A DNA stretch of 57,069 nucleotides. It comes from Stenotrophomonas maltophilia. GTDB taxonomy: Bacteria; Pseudomonadota; Gammaproteobacteria; Xanthomonadales; Xanthomonadaceae. The stretch is taken from NCBI RefSeq assembly GCF_003970865.1, contig NZ_RXLZ01000028.1, positions 1 through 57,069 on the forward strand, in the 5' to 3' direction. This document shows positions 35,790-45,052 of the stretch, in pieces. The first letter of the stretch is position 1, and each line of letters starts with the position of its first letter. The notes beneath the pieces were generated by a model that saw nothing but the letters and a program-made list of their open reading frames with translations, was not told the origin of the DNA and did not search any database. The position numbers were made by a program, and so were the translations under genes.

Positions 35790-38702
35790 ATGGTCTTCGC
35801 CCGTTGCTGCACTGTGTTGTTGCTGGCCCTTGCGGCCTGGCCCGCTGGCGCGCAGTCGCCGCCGATCTCCCGGCCGCAGGCCGGCACGCCTCTGCTGATC
35901 GCGCCCGCTGCCGAACGACCGGTGCAGCTGGAGCGTGCCCGCATCGAGGGCGAAGTGCAGGCCGGCGTTGCCCAGACCCGGATCACCCTGGAGTTCCACA
36001 ACCCGAACCGGCGCGTGCTGGAGGGCGAGCTGCAGTTCCCGCTGAGCGATGGCCAGCAGATCAGCGGCTTCGCGCTGGATATCAACGGCGAGTTGCGTGA
36101 TGCGGTGCCGGTGCCCAAGGACCGCGGCCGCCAGGTGTTCGAGGAAATCGCCCGCCGCGGCGTCGACCCGGGCCTGCTGGAACAGACCGCTGGCAACCAG
36201 TTCCGGCTGCGCATCTACCCGCTGCCGGCCGGTGGTAGCCGGCGTGTGCAGCTGGTGATTCGCGAGCCGCTGGCCTTCGCCGGCCAAGGCTGGCAGTGGA
36301 CGCTCCCGCTGCAGTTCTCCGCCGGTGCAGCCTCGGTTGAGCTGAAGCTGCAGGCCCCCGGCGCGACCACTGCAGGTACGGCGCCATTCCGCATCAGCGC
36401 GGGCCAGCTGCAGTGGCAGGGCAAGGGTGCGCAGCTGCCGAAGCAGCTGCAGTGGAGCCTGCCGGCAGCACGTCAGGCGCAGGTGCAGGTGGCGCCCTGG
36501 CAGGATGGGCACTACCTGTTGGCACAGCTGCCGGTGGCGGCCAGCAGCACGCCCCGCACGTTGCCCAGCGAGATCGGCCTGCTGTGGGATGGCTCCGGTT
36601 CGGCGGGGCAGCGCGATCGCACACGTGAGTTCGCCCTGCTGGATCGCTATTTCGCAGCGCTGGGCGAGGGCACCGTGGCGTTGACCGTGCTGCGTGATCG
36701 CGCCGAACCGGTGCGTCGCTTCCGCATCCGCGCCGGTAACTGGAACGAGCTGCGCGCGGCACTGCAGGCGGTGCGCCCGGACGGTGCCAGCGCGCTGGCG
36801 CAGTGGCAGTCGCAGCCGGGCGTGAAGGAGTACCTGCTGGTCAGCGATGGCCTGTTGACCTATGGGCCGGAACAGCTGCCGGCAATGGCGGCGGATCAAC
36901 GCCTGTTTGCGGTCAGCAGCGCCGGTGCGCGTACCGATGCCGTGCGACTGCGTGGTTGGAGCGAAGCGCATGGTGGCCGCTTCGTCGCGCTGGGCAAGGA
37001 TGTCGAATTGGCCGCCCGTGAGCTGCTGTCGTCGCCGTTGGATGTGCAGGTCGATGCAGGACGCGGCGTGCAGGACGTGGTGATCGATCGTCGCAGTGAA
37101 GCCCAGGGCTGGTTGTGGCTGCACGCACGACTGGCGGCCGACGGTGTGCCGATGCGGGTGCGCGTGGGTGGCGGCGAATGGCAGGCGCTTCCCGCCACGC
37201 AGAAGAGTGAAGACGGTGAACTGCTGGCCGGCTTGTGGGCACAGGCGCGCCTGCAGCAGCTGGCCGCCGATCGCCGTGGTAACCGCGAGGCGATGCAGCG
37301 CCTGTCGCAGCAGTTTGGCCTGGTGGGCCCGGATACCTCGCTGATCGTGCTGGAGACGTTGGAGGACTACCTGCGCTATGCGATCCGCCCTTCGGGCACG
37401 CTGCGCGCCGGGTACGACGCCGGGTTTGCAGTGCAGGTAAGAGATCGCGACGCTGCTGATCGCCAGCGTCTGGGTGAAGTGGCTGCACGCTGGAAGGAGC
37501 GCCAGCAGTGGTGGAACCGCAGCTGGCCGAAGGGAATGCCGCCGCAGGCGAAGAGCGGGGCGTTGGAAGTGGCCTCGGCGGACTACGCGATGGAATCGGC
37601 GCCGGTGGCGATGCTCGCCGCGCCGGCCCCTGCGGCACCGCCCGCCCCGGCACCGATGGCCGCCGCCGCCGAGCAGCGCATGGAAGCCAGCAGCGCGCGT
37701 GCACGTCGCTCAGCGCCTGCATCGAACAAGTCCCTGGATTCAATCGCGGTCACTGGTGGTCGTGTCGCTGCGCCCGCTGCCGCCAACGAGGGCGAGCTCG
37801 GCATCCAGCTGGCGGCCTGGCAGGCGGATTCGGCCATCGCCCGGCGCCTGCGCCAGGGCCCGGCGTCGCAACTGTATGACCGCTACCTGGCCGAGCGCGA
37901 TGCGCATGCCGACAGCAGCGCATTCTTCCTCGACGTGGCCGACCTGCTGCTGGAGCAGGGTCAGCGCGACCTCGCACTGCGTGTGCTGTCGAACCTGGCC
38001 GAGATGGATCTGGACAACCGCCACCTGCTGCGCGTGCTCGGTTACCGGCTGATGCAGGCTGATGCCCCCGCACTGGCGGTGCCGGTGTTCGAGCAGGTCC
38101 TGGCGATGGGCCAGGAAGAACCGCAGAGCTTCCGCGACCTGGGCCTGGCACTGGCAGCGGCCGGCAAGCCGCAGCAGGCGCTGGCGCCGCTGTACCAGGT
38201 GGTGGTGCGGCCGTGGGACAGCCGCTTCGATGGCATCGCCCTGATCGCATTGGATGAACTGACCAACCTGGTGGCCCGCAGCACGCCCCGGTTGGATACC
38301 ACCAGCATCGACCCGCGCCTGCTGCAGGCGATGCCGCTGGACCTGCGCGTGGTGCTGTCGTGGGATGCCGACAACAGCGACATGGATCTGTGGGTGACCG
38401 ACCCGAACGGCGAGCGCGCGTACTACGGCAACCGCCTGACCTACCAGGGCGGGCAGATGTCGCAGGACTTCACCGGCGGCTATGGTCCCGAGCAGTTCTC
38501 GCTGCGCAACGCCAAGCCGGGCAAGTACAAGGTGGAGGCGAATTACTTCGGCAGCCGCCAGCAGCTGGTGACGGGTGCGACGACCCTGATGCTGCGCCTG
38601 ACCACCCACTGGGGCACGGCCAAGCAGAAGGACCAGATGGTGAAGATGCGGTTGAAGGACCGCGCCGAGACTGTGCTGGTGGGCGAGTTCGAGGTGAAAT
38701 GA
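35790..38702 (+). CDS. VIT/VWA/TPR/DUF2135 envelope protein
   Basis: This 970-residue protein has a signal peptide (VFARCCTVLLLALAAWPAGA). A VIT domain (about 45-165; VLEGELQFPLSDGQQISGFALDI, FEEIARRGVDPG) is followed by a von Willebrand A-like domain whose MIDAS motif DGSGS is at about 265. A long Ala/Pro-rich low-complexity stretch (about 600-650) leads into a TPR-like helical part (about 690-830) and a C-terminal DUF2135 domain (LRVVLSWDADNSDMDLWVTDPNGE ... KPGKYKVEANYFG). The domain set suggests a metal-dependent adhesion or scaffold role in the periplasm; the exact function is unknown. GGAG precedes ATG 35790. A SMAG follows the stop. Confidence 0.85.
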   Translation: MVFARCCTVLLLALAAWPAGAQSPPISRPQAGTPLLIAPAAERPVQLERARIEGEVQAGVAQTRITLEFHNPNRRVLEGELQFPLSDGQQISGFALDINGELRDAVPVPKDRGRQVFEEIARRGVDPGLLEQTAGNQFRLRIYPLPAGGSRRVQLVIREPLAFAGQGWQWTLPLQFSAGAASVELKLQAPGATTAGTAPFRISAGQLQWQGKGAQLPKQLQWSLPAARQAQVQVAPWQDGHYLLAQLPVAASSTPRTLPSEIGLLWDGSGSAGQRDRTREFALLDRYFAALGEGTVALTVLRDRAEPVRRFRIRAGNWNELRAALQAVRPDGASALAQWQSQPGVKEYLLVSDGLLTYGPEQLPAMAADQRLFAVSSAGARTDAVRLRGWSEAHGGRFVALGKDVELAARELLSSPLDVQVDAGRGVQDVVIDRRSEAQGWLWLHARLAADGVPMRVRVGGGEWQALPATQKSEDGELLAGLWAQARLQQLAADRRGNREAMQRLSQQFGLVGPDTSLIVLETLEDYLRYAIRPSGTLRAGYDAGFAVQVRDRDAADRQRLGEVAARWKERQQWWNRSWPKGMPPQAKSGALEVASADYAMESAPVAMLAAPAPAAPPAPAPMAAAAEQRMEASSARARRSAPASNKSLDSIAVTGGRVAAPAAANEGELGIQLAAWQADSAIARRLRQGPASQLYDRYLAERDAHADSSAFFLDVADLLLEQGQRDLALRVLSNLAEMDLDNRHLLRVLGYRLMQADAPALAVPVFEQVLAMGQEEPQSFRDLGLALAAAGKPQQALAPLYQVVVRPWDSRFDGIALIALDELTNLVARSTPRLDTTSIDPRLLQAMPLDLRVVLSWDADNSDMDLWVTDPNGERAYYGNRLTYQGGQMSQDFTGGYGPEQFSLRNAKPGKYKVEANYFGSRQQLVTGATTLMLRLTTHWGTAKQKDQMVKMRLKDRAETVLVGEFEVK

Positions 38703-38718
38703 CTGTTCGGACGCCTGT

Positions 38719-38744
38719 GTAGAGTCGAGCTTGCTCGACTCTAC
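38719..38744. repeat. Symmetric SMAG palindrome
   Basis: GTAGAGTCGAGC-TT-GCTCGACTCTAC, GTAG on both ends, between convergent genes. Its last four bases overlap the stop end of the Imm45 gene. Confidence 0.88.
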
Positions 38745-39082
38745 ATTTCTACCTGAATCGGCGCGGGATAGCGGCGAAGGACCCGGACTTTCCCGACCGG
38801 GCACTCCGGGTAGATCCAGTGTGCCCATTCCGAGACGAGCCATTCAGTACGCACGCCGCGCAGATTCGGATGCCTGGATTCCGGCGGCAGAAGAACCAGA
38901 ATCAATCCGGCCTTCTGTCCCGTGCAGACCATGAATCCATGGGGATGCCGCTCGTCGGGATTGTCGAACAGCATGAGGTCGACCATCGCTTCATGAGGCC
39001 ACACTCCAGGGAAGCGGAACACGGTCCCATGGCCCAGCGCATCGTCGGTGAGTTCCAGTAGTGGTTGCAGGATAGAGGTCAT
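38741..39082 (-). CDS. Imm45-family immunity protein
   Basis: This 113-residue cytosolic protein matches the pattern I know for the Imm45 family of predicted polymorphic-toxin immunity proteins: FRFPGVWPHEAMVDLMLFD, HGFMVCTGQKAGLILVLLPPES, and WLVSEWAHWIYPECPVGKV. Such proteins neutralise a matching contact-dependent or type VI toxin. No toxin gene with recognisable Rhs/PAAR/CdiA parts is adjacent. The upstream gene (39146-40300) is of unknown type, and both lie in a lower-GC patch. Confidence 0.75.
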   Translation of the reverse strand: MTSILQPLLELTDDALGHGTVFRFPGVWPHEAMVDLMLFDNPDERHPHGFMVCTGQKAGLILVLLPPESRHPNLRGVRTEWLVSEWAHWIYPECPVGKVRVLRRYPAPIQVEM

Positions 39083-39145
39083 CGTGATTCATCGAGCTGG
39101 GGTTGGCGCGAAATCCATCGCGCCAGCGCCACCCGACCATTTACT

Positions 39146-40300
39146 CTAACCGCGCACCCAGCTATCCAGCTGTTTTGCCAGCACGCGGTTCTTGTGCGCG
39201 CTGGCGACCACGCCTTTGCCAGGTGCCAGATTGATGCCCAGTTGTGCATTGACCTGCCTGATCCATTGTGGGAACTGTGCGAGATTGGCGCCTGTAATTG
39301 GCGGCAGTTCGAGGTCATTGCTGATGGGCCCGTCTCCATATGCCTCGTACGATCCATCACCTGCGGACAAACTGATCGACCACGAACTATCGGGCCAGCT
39401 GCTGAGAGTCAGGCTGACACGTGGATGGCCGTTCTGGGAGCTGTACTCGCCATCCTGATACAGCGTGATACGCGCGTTCCAGTCTCGGATGTTCTCCACC
39501 GTCCATGCCTGCCTCTGGACCAGCTGAATGGCGGCGCCTGCCATGACGCGCTCATTGTGCAGCGTCGACAGCTGTTCGCAGAGGGTGTTGAACGCCGGGT
39601 CTTCGGGACCATGCGGCTGGGCTGCCATCGCTGTGTAGTGGAGAAGCGAGAGAAATCGTTCACGGGCTGCGCTCCCTGCGTGATCGCGATCAAGCTGAAT
39701 TCGCAGCGCGCCGAGGCGGGTTCGAGTATCCAGTAACGTGACCAGAATCATGCCCCAGTACAGGATGCTGTCGAGCTGTTCGGCATCGTGTTGAACGTGT
39801 TGGATAGCTTCGAGGACCTGTGGTGCCAAGCTGCGATAGGGCAGAAATTTTTCCGCCTTGTCGCGTTGGGCGTAGTACGACTGGTACTTCCTGCAATGCT
39901 CGACCAGGCGCGCGCGCTGCTTGAGTTCTCCTGCGTTGCCAAGTGTTCCACTTGGAAGCTCGCCGTTCTCGTCGAAGCCGAAGCAGAACAAATGCTCAAG
40001 GCCGAGCCTTGGCAGGCGCGAGTAATAACCAACGGGAAGCTGCGTGAGTTCACGGTAGGCGGCGCTCAGGGCTGGTAGATCCTTCTCGGGAAGTCCGGCG
40101 ACCTTCCAGTCCCCCACTCGCAGCCAGTGGAAGTAGAAGCGTTGCAACATATCCCCAGCCAGGTGGCGACCTGCTTTCGGTGCAAGTGCTTTGAGTTGGT
40201 AGTGGTAACCCGGATAAATGTCGCCTTGACGCTCCTCAGCAAGCGCAACTTCTTCTGAGTCAACAAAGGCTATCAGCAGATTGAGGTCGGATTGATCCAT
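39146..40300 (-). CDS. Unrecognised 384-residue protein
   Basis: No signal peptide or membrane helix. The N-terminal part is helical (SEEVALAEERQGDIYPGYHYQL ... FYFHWLRVGDWKVAGLPEKDLPAL), the middle has HVQHDAEQLDSILYWGMILVTLLDTRTRLGAL, and the C-terminal 120 residues are strand-rich (WNARITLYQDGEYSSQNGHPRVSLTLSSWPDSSWSISLS). I recognise no family. It lies 63 bp upstream of the Imm45 gene on the same strand and has visibly lower GC than the flanks. It could be another immunity or effector-associated protein; that is inference from position. Confidence 0.75.
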   Translation of the reverse strand: MDQSDLNLLIAFVDSEEVALAEERQGDIYPGYHYQLKALAPKAGRHLAGDMLQRFYFHWLRVGDWKVAGLPEKDLPALSAAYRELTQLPVGYYSRLPRLGLEHLFCFGFDENGELPSGTLGNAGELKQRARLVEHCRKYQSYYAQRDKAEKFLPYRSLAPQVLEAIQHVQHDAEQLDSILYWGMILVTLLDTRTRLGALRIQLDRDHAGSAARERFLSLLHYTAMAAQPHGPEDPAFNTLCEQLSTLHNERVMAGAAIQLVQRQAWTVENIRDWNARITLYQDGEYSSQNGHPRVSLTLSSWPDSSWSISLSAGDGSYEAYGDGPISNDLELPPITGANLAQFPQWIRQVNAQLGINLAPGKGVVASAHKNRVLAKQLDSWVRG

Positions 40301-40424
40301 TGCGGGTCTCCAAGCAAAGGGGCCTTCTGTCGGGAAGGCGACCTCCTAGGCTGGCAGGGCGATGTGGAACATCCAATGCGAATAGTTGCAAATGCCGTGA
40401 AGGGGCGCGTATCCGTTGCCCGTA

Positions 40425-41387
40425 TCAGGCTCCACGCGGAATCCACCGCGCCAGCGTCACACCGCCACCGAGGATCAACAGTGTGCCGACGGTGTGCCAC
40501 AGCAGCTCGGTAACCGGCGCATCCGGCAGCGGAATAGTGTCTGCGAGCCAACCAACGACCGGCCGCGCCAACAGGTAGACCACCACCACGGCCAACACGC
40601 GCAGCACCCGCTGCACGACGCCCTGCGGATCGGCCGGCCAGCCGCGCCACTGCATCCACGCCACCAGCAGGCCAAGCGCGAGCAGTCGCGAGGCTTCGCC
40701 CAGCGGCACCAGGGGCGTACACAACGAGGCCCATGCCAACGCCACGCCCAGGCACAGCAGTGCCGGCAGCTGCCAGCGCCTTTCTCCACGCAGCCCCGGC
40801 ATCAACTGCCAGGCCAGCGCGCCGATGCCGATGCCGAGCAACCAACCGGCCAACACGTCGGCCAGGAAGTGGCGGCCCAGATACATGCGCGAGATCGCCA
40901 TCAGCACGGGCCAGCCCAGCACCAGCGTCCAGCGCAGCCAACGGCGGCGGATGCCGAACGCCAGCAGCAGGGCGACGCCCGCCGCGGTGGTGATGCCAAC
41001 GTGACCACTGTTGAAGCCATAGTCGGCGTGCGGCTGCGCCCGCAGCATCGTCGTGGCCTGCGCATCGGGTAGCGACCAGAACGTGTGGCCGCCACCATCG
41101 ACCACGAACGGGTGCGACGGCTCGCCCTTGTCCAGTACCGCCGCATCCACGTCGGAGGGGCGGGGCAGGGCGGCGCTCTGTTTGATCGCATGCGTGGCGC
41201 AGGCCATCAGCAGTACCGCCAGCATCACACAGAGGCCGGCGCGCAGCCGTGCACCGAACGCGCACACCAGGATCAGCGCGGTATAGGCCATTTCATAGCC
41301 GAGCAGGCTGATGAACTGCATCACCGACAGCATCCAGCCGGCGTCGAAGGTGTGCTGCAACCACAGGTGCCACTGCGTCTGGAACAT
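40425..41387 (-). CDS. PAP2-family membrane phosphatase
   Basis: This 320-residue protein has several membrane helices and the three PAP2 motifs: KQSAALPRP (KxxxxxxRP), GFNSGHVG (SGH) and SRMYLGRHFLADV (SRxxxxxHxxxD). Family members remove phosphate from phosphatidic acid, undecaprenyl pyrophosphate or lipid A. The large periplasmic catalytic side and about six to eight helices fit. The substrate is not predictable. It lies 74 bp from the acyltransferase gene, past a SMAG. Confidence 0.88.
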   Translation of the reverse strand: MFQTQWHLWLQHTFDAGWMLSVMQFISLLGYEMAYTALILVCAFGARLRAGLCVMLAVLLMACATHAIKQSAALPRPSDVDAAVLDKGEPSHPFVVDGGGHTFWSLPDAQATTMLRAQPHADYGFNSGHVGITTAAGVALLLAFGIRRRWLRWTLVLGWPVLMAISRMYLGRHFLADVLAGWLLGIGIGALAWQLMPGLRGERRWQLPALLCLGVALAWASLCTPLVPLGEASRLLALGLLVAWMQWRGWPADPQGVVQRVLRVLAVVVVYLLARPVVGWLADTIPLPDAPVTELLWHTVGTLLILGGGVTLARWIPRGA

Positions 41388-41441
41388 CCGTTGTCCTCAT
41401 CTTCCGTCGGTAAGCGGGCCAGGTAGAGCCGCGCCAAAGCA

Positions 41442-41464
41442 GCCGAGTGTGGACTCGGCCCTAC
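41442..41464 (-). repeat. SMAG palindrome with degenerate partner
   Basis: GCCGAGT-GTGG-ACTCGGC stem ending CCTAC; a degenerate GTAG-headed half lies at 41423-41440. It overlaps the acyltransferase stop by a few bases. Confidence 0.75.
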
Positions 41465-42666
41465 ACCGGCGCAACACGTGCCACGGGCAGCGATGACGCG
41501 TCGTTGCGCAGACCGAACAGCGGGCGTAGCCAGCGCACGCGACGGATCAGCAGTTCGTGGATCAGCAGGCAGCCGCCAACGGTGCCGGCCACGAGCAGGG
41601 CGGGTTCCAGCCACGGGCCAAGCTGCAGCGGGCGCAGCGCATACAGCAGCACGATCAGCACGGTCTGGTGCAGGATGTACCAGCTGAACACCGCTTCCCG
41701 GCAATAGTCCAGGCCTGGCCGCGGGCGGGACAGCAGCACCCGCGCCCAGCCGAACAGGGCCAGCAGCATGCACCAGGTATAGAGCGCCCGGCCGATGCGT
41801 TCGGTCTGGCCCCACGGCAGCGCCAGTATCCAGGCGTCGACATCGCCCACATGCGGCAGCCGGGCCAGGGCGCGGATACCCAGTTCCAGGCACAGCCCCA
41901 ACAGGGCGAGCGCCAGGGTCAGCCGGCGCCCACGGACCAGCAGGTCCCAGCCCCGCTGCCAGCGCGCGGCGATGAAACCGCCGAGGAACAGCGGCAGCGA
42001 TTCGGCGTGCACATAGACGTCGTCCAGCAGCGCGTGGGTGGGCGGCCAGCGCGGCATCAGCACCAGCAGCGCCCAGGCCAGCCAGGCCACCGGCAGCACC
42101 AGCAGCAGCCCGCCCAGCACACGGTCACTGATGTGCCAGCGCGGCAGCGCCCCGCGCAGCGGCCGCAGCAGGCTGGCCAGCACCACCGCCAGCACGGTAT
42201 AGGGCAGCAGATAGGCCAGGTACCAGAGGTGGTTCCAGGTGAAGCCATAGGCGGCGCCACTGAAATGCGCGCCCGGCCACGGCCGGAACTGCCAGTAGCG
42301 CCACAGGAACCGGGCCAGTCCCGGCGCCACATCGCCCTTGTCCAGGGCCTCGTAGTAGGCCTGCAGGGACACCACCGCGACGATGCCGAACAACAGCGGC
42401 AGCTGCAGGCGCCAGCACCTGCGCAGCGTGTGCCCCCACCGCCCGCGCTCGGGCAGCGACAGGCCCAGGGCGATGCCGCTGATGGCGAACAGCAGCGGCA
42501 TCCGCCAGCGGTTCATCGCGATCATCGGCCACTGCAGCCACTCGGCGGTGTAAGCGCTCTTGAGGTGAAAATCCCAGCCGGCCACATAGGCCATGGCAGC
42601 GTGGTAGAGGATCAGCAGCGCAAAGGCGGCGATGCGTAGGGTGTCCAGATCGTGGCGACGGTGCAT
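41461..42666 (-). CDS. Acyltransferase-3 family membrane protein
   Basis: This 401-residue polytopic protein has about ten helices and the acyltransferase-3 opening RHDLDTLRIAAFALLILYHAAMAY, with the conserved His and Arg. LLFAISGIALGLSL, WNHLWYLAYLLPY and a late FSWYILHQTVLI match OpgC-type and glucan/exopolysaccharide acyltransferases, which move acyl or succinyl groups to periplasmic carbohydrates. It is divergent from a LytTR regulator (135-bp gap), a likely regulator-target pair. Confidence 0.85.
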   Translation of the reverse strand: MHRRHDLDTLRIAAFALLILYHAAMAYVAGWDFHLKSAYTAEWLQWPMIAMNRWRMPLLFAISGIALGLSLPERGRWGHTLRRCWRLQLPLLFGIVAVVSLQAYYEALDKGDVAPGLARFLWRYWQFRPWPGAHFSGAAYGFTWNHLWYLAYLLPYTVLAVVLASLLRPLRGALPRWHISDRVLGGLLLVLPVAWLAWALLVLMPRWPPTHALLDDVYVHAESLPLFLGGFIAARWQRGWDLLVRGRRLTLALALLGLCLELGIRALARLPHVGDVDAWILALPWGQTERIGRALYTWCMLLALFGWARVLLSRPRPGLDYCREAVFSWYILHQTVLIVLLYALRPLQLGPWLEPALLVAGTVGGCLLIHELLIRRVRWLRPLFGLRNDASSLPVARVAPV

Positions 42667-42801
42667 GGGCGGCGGGCATCAGGAGGAAGTGGCAGGCTCC
42701 GCGGGCCAGGAGTGGGGCGCCAGTAGATGGGGCGCAATGGAGGCCGCGTAGGGGCCAGTGGTGGGGTGGCTGGGACCAATGGCCGATGCGCACAGAGCCC
42801 G

Positions 42802-43704
42802 ATGGGCAACAATGGAAGCATGGAGAATGGAGATTCGGCGGCGCTGACCGCCCCAGTTGCAGAACGACCGCATCGCCCCGGGCTTGCCGTCGCATTCTGG
42901 TCGTTGCTGTTCCTGGGCACTGCCGCAGGCAACGTGCTGGCACAGTGGATGCGGGCGTTGCGCGATGCCCAGTCCTTTTCCGGCGGGGCGATCTCGATCG
43001 AGGAATTCAGCAGTGCGCTGGCCAGTCTGGGCCTGCTGTCGCTTCTGCATGCCGCCGCCCAGCGCTGGCCATTGCATGCAGACACCTGGCGCCGCAGGAT
43101 CGGTTTCTACGTGCTTGGGGGTATTGCCTGGTGGCTGCTGCACGTCAGCGCCATGGTGTTGTTCCGCAAGCTGGCCTTTGCACTCATCGGCCAGCACTAC
43201 ACCTACGGTGACTGGCCAGCGCAGTGGTTCTACGAGTTCTTCAAGGATGTGCAGACCTACAGCCTGCTGGTGATTGCCGTGCACGCGGTGGCCTGGTTCG
43301 GCCGCCAGCGCCAGGGCGAGGCGCACCTGCTGGCACCGCCCGATGTCGGCCCGCCGGTGGAGCCGATCGAGCGCCCCCAGCACTTCCTGGTGCGCAAGCT
43401 GGGCAAGGAGTTCCTGGTCGCCACTGCAGACGTGGAGTACGCCCAGGCGGCGGGGAATTACGTGAACCTGCGGGTACGCGGCCACGACTACCCGCTGCGG
43501 ATCACCATGGCGGTGCTGGAGCAGCGACTGGATCCGGCAGTGTTCCTGCGCCCGCACCGCAGCTGGCTGATCCACCGTGGCCAGTTGCGCTCGATCGAGC
43601 CGCTGGACGGTGGGGAGGCCCTCCTGCACATGGCCGACGGGGCGAAGGTGCCGTGCAGCCGGCGCCAGCTGCCGCTGCTGCGGCAGGCGCTGGGGGCAGG
43701 GTGA
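42802..43704 (+). CDS. Membrane-bound LytTR transcriptional regulator
   Basis: About 300 residues. The N-terminal half has four membrane helices (PGLAVAFWSLLFLGTAAGNVL onwards) and the C-terminal 100 residues form a LytTR DNA-binding domain (FLVRKLGKEFLVATADVEYAQAAGNYVNLRV, ... FLRPHRSWLIHRGQLRSIEPL). It is a one-component sensor that would bind direct repeats near its targets, perhaps the divergent acyltransferase gene. The start is uncertain: ATG 42802 and 42820 (preceded closely by GGAAG) are both possible, and the frame is open to 42727. Confidence 0.82.
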   Translation: MGNNGSMENGDSAALTAPVAERPHRPGLAVAFWSLLFLGTAAGNVLAQWMRALRDAQSFSGGAISIEEFSSALASLGLLSLLHAAAQRWPLHADTWRRRIGFYVLGGIAWWLLHVSAMVLFRKLAFALIGQHYTYGDWPAQWFYEFFKDVQTYSLLVIAVHAVAWFGRQRQGEAHLLAPPDVGPPVEPIERPQHFLVRKLGKEFLVATADVEYAQAAGNYVNLRVRGHDYPLRITMAVLEQRLDPAVFLRPHRSWLIHRGQLRSIEPLDGGEALLHMADGAKVPCSRRQLPLLRQALGAG

Positions 43705-43774
43705 GGCCCTCATTCCGGGCATCCCCGGCCTGCGGTATCATTAGCAGTCATCTTTTGAATGCATAACCGCCGAC

Positions 43775-44900
43775 ATGATCGAACTGAATCCTGTCCGCCA
43801 GCGCATCGCCGATCTGACCGATCGCGTGTTGTCGCTCCGGGGGTATCTTTGACTACGACGCCAAGAAAGAGCGTCTTGAAGAAGTAACGCGGGAGCTGGA
43901 AAGCCCCGACGTCTGGAACAACGCCGAGTACGCCCAGAACCTGGGGCGCGAGCGCTCGACCCTGGAAAAGACCGTGGGCGGCATCGCCACGGTGCTGGAG
44001 GGCCTGAGCGACGCCACCGAACTGCTGGAGCTGGCCGAGTCCGAGCAGGACGAGGACACCGCGCTGGCCGTGGTGGCCGACCTGGACAAGCACCAGTCGC
44101 ACGTCGAGAAGCTGGAATTCCAGCGCATGTTCTCCGGCGAGATGGACAATGCTGCCGCATTCGTCGACATCCAGGCCGGTGCCGGTGGCACCGAAGCCCA
44201 GGACTGGGCCGAGATCCTGCTGCGCATGTACCTGCGCTGGTGCGAATCGCGTGGCTGGAAGACCGAGCTGATGGAAGTCTCGGGTGGCGACGTCGCCGGT
44301 ATCAAGTCGGCCACGCTACGCGTGGAAGGCGACTATGCCTACGGCTGGCTGAAGACCGAGACCGGCGTGCACCGCCTGGTGCGCAAGTCGCCGTTCGACT
44401 CGGACAACCGCCGCCACACCAGCTTCACCTCGGTGTTCGTGTCGCCGGAGATCGATGACAACATCGACATCACCATCAACCCGGCCGACCTGCGTACCGA
44501 CGTGTACCGTTCGTCCGGTGCCGGTGGCCAGCACGTGAACAAGACCGAGTCGGCGGTGCGAATCACCCACATCCCGACCAACATCGTCGTGGCCTGCCAG
44601 ACCGGCCGCAGCCAGCACCAGAACCGCGACAACGCGATGAAGATGCTGGCCGCCAAGCTGTACGAGCTGGAGATCCAGAAGCGCAACGCCGAGAAGGACG
44701 CTGTGGAAGCCACCAAGTCCGACATCGGCTGGGGCAGCCAGATCCGCAATTACGTGCTCGACCAGAGCCGTATCAAGGACCTGCGCACCGGCATCGAGCG
44801 TTCGGATACGCAGAAGGTGCTCGACGGGGACCTCGACGAATTCGTCGAAGCCAGCCTGAAGGCCGGCCTGGCCGTGGGCTCCAAGCGCGTTGATGCCTGA
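43775..44900 (+). CDS. prfB: Peptide chain release factor 2 with programmed +1 frameshift
   Basis: RF2 ends translation at UGA and UAA. The first 25 codons from ATG 43775 run to CTT followed by in-frame TGA (43850-43852). The ribosome slips +1 at CTT and continues GAC TAC GAC..., giving about 374 residues. The stimulating sequence GGGGGTATCTTTGAC, with an internal Shine-Dalgarno-like G run just before the shift, is the classic RF2 autoregulatory site. The stop-recognition SPF is in [12 protein letters not shown] and the catalytic GGQ in [15 protein letters not shown] at about residue 250. Annotation of only the downstream frame would lose the N terminus. Confidence 0.96.
43838..43853 (+). promoter_or_regulatory. 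prfB recoding site
   Basis: An SD-like G run (CGGGGG) 3 nt before CTT-TGA-C. Low RF2 delays UGA decoding and favours the +1 slip, so RF2 controls its own synthesis. Confidence 0.93.
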
Positions 44901-44924
44901 TCGACGCGTCTGCGCGGATATCGT

Positions 44925-44966
44925 CACCCTCGCGCACAACGCCGAGGGTGGTTGAACCGGTTTTTT
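44925..44966 (+). terminator. prfB terminator candidate
   Basis: Stem CACCCTCG (44925-44932) with CGAGGGTG (44943-44950), then a T6 run at 44961-44966, 11 nt further on. A SMAG pair starts immediately after. Confidence 0.45.
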
Positions 44967-45034
44967 GTAGAGCTGAGCCATGCTCGGCTGCTTTTCGCGA
45001 GCTGGCGGATGCGTCGAGCATGGCTCGACGCTAC
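44967..45034. repeat. SMAG inverted dimer
   Basis: Units 44967-44991 (GTAG head) and 45011-45034 (CTAC end) share the GAGC-ATG-GCTC type stem, directly upstream of the XRE regulator gene. Confidence 0.85.
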
Positions 45035-45052
45035 AAAGGGTAGGACGGGCCG

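Noticed and set aside
38741..40300. Complete Rhs/CDI locus
   Set aside because: No Rhs, PAAR, CdiA/CdiB or T6SS parts are present; only the immunity-like and unknown genes.
43775..43852. prfB as a pseudogene broken by a frameshift
   Set aside because: The break matches the conserved RF2 recoding signal exactly.
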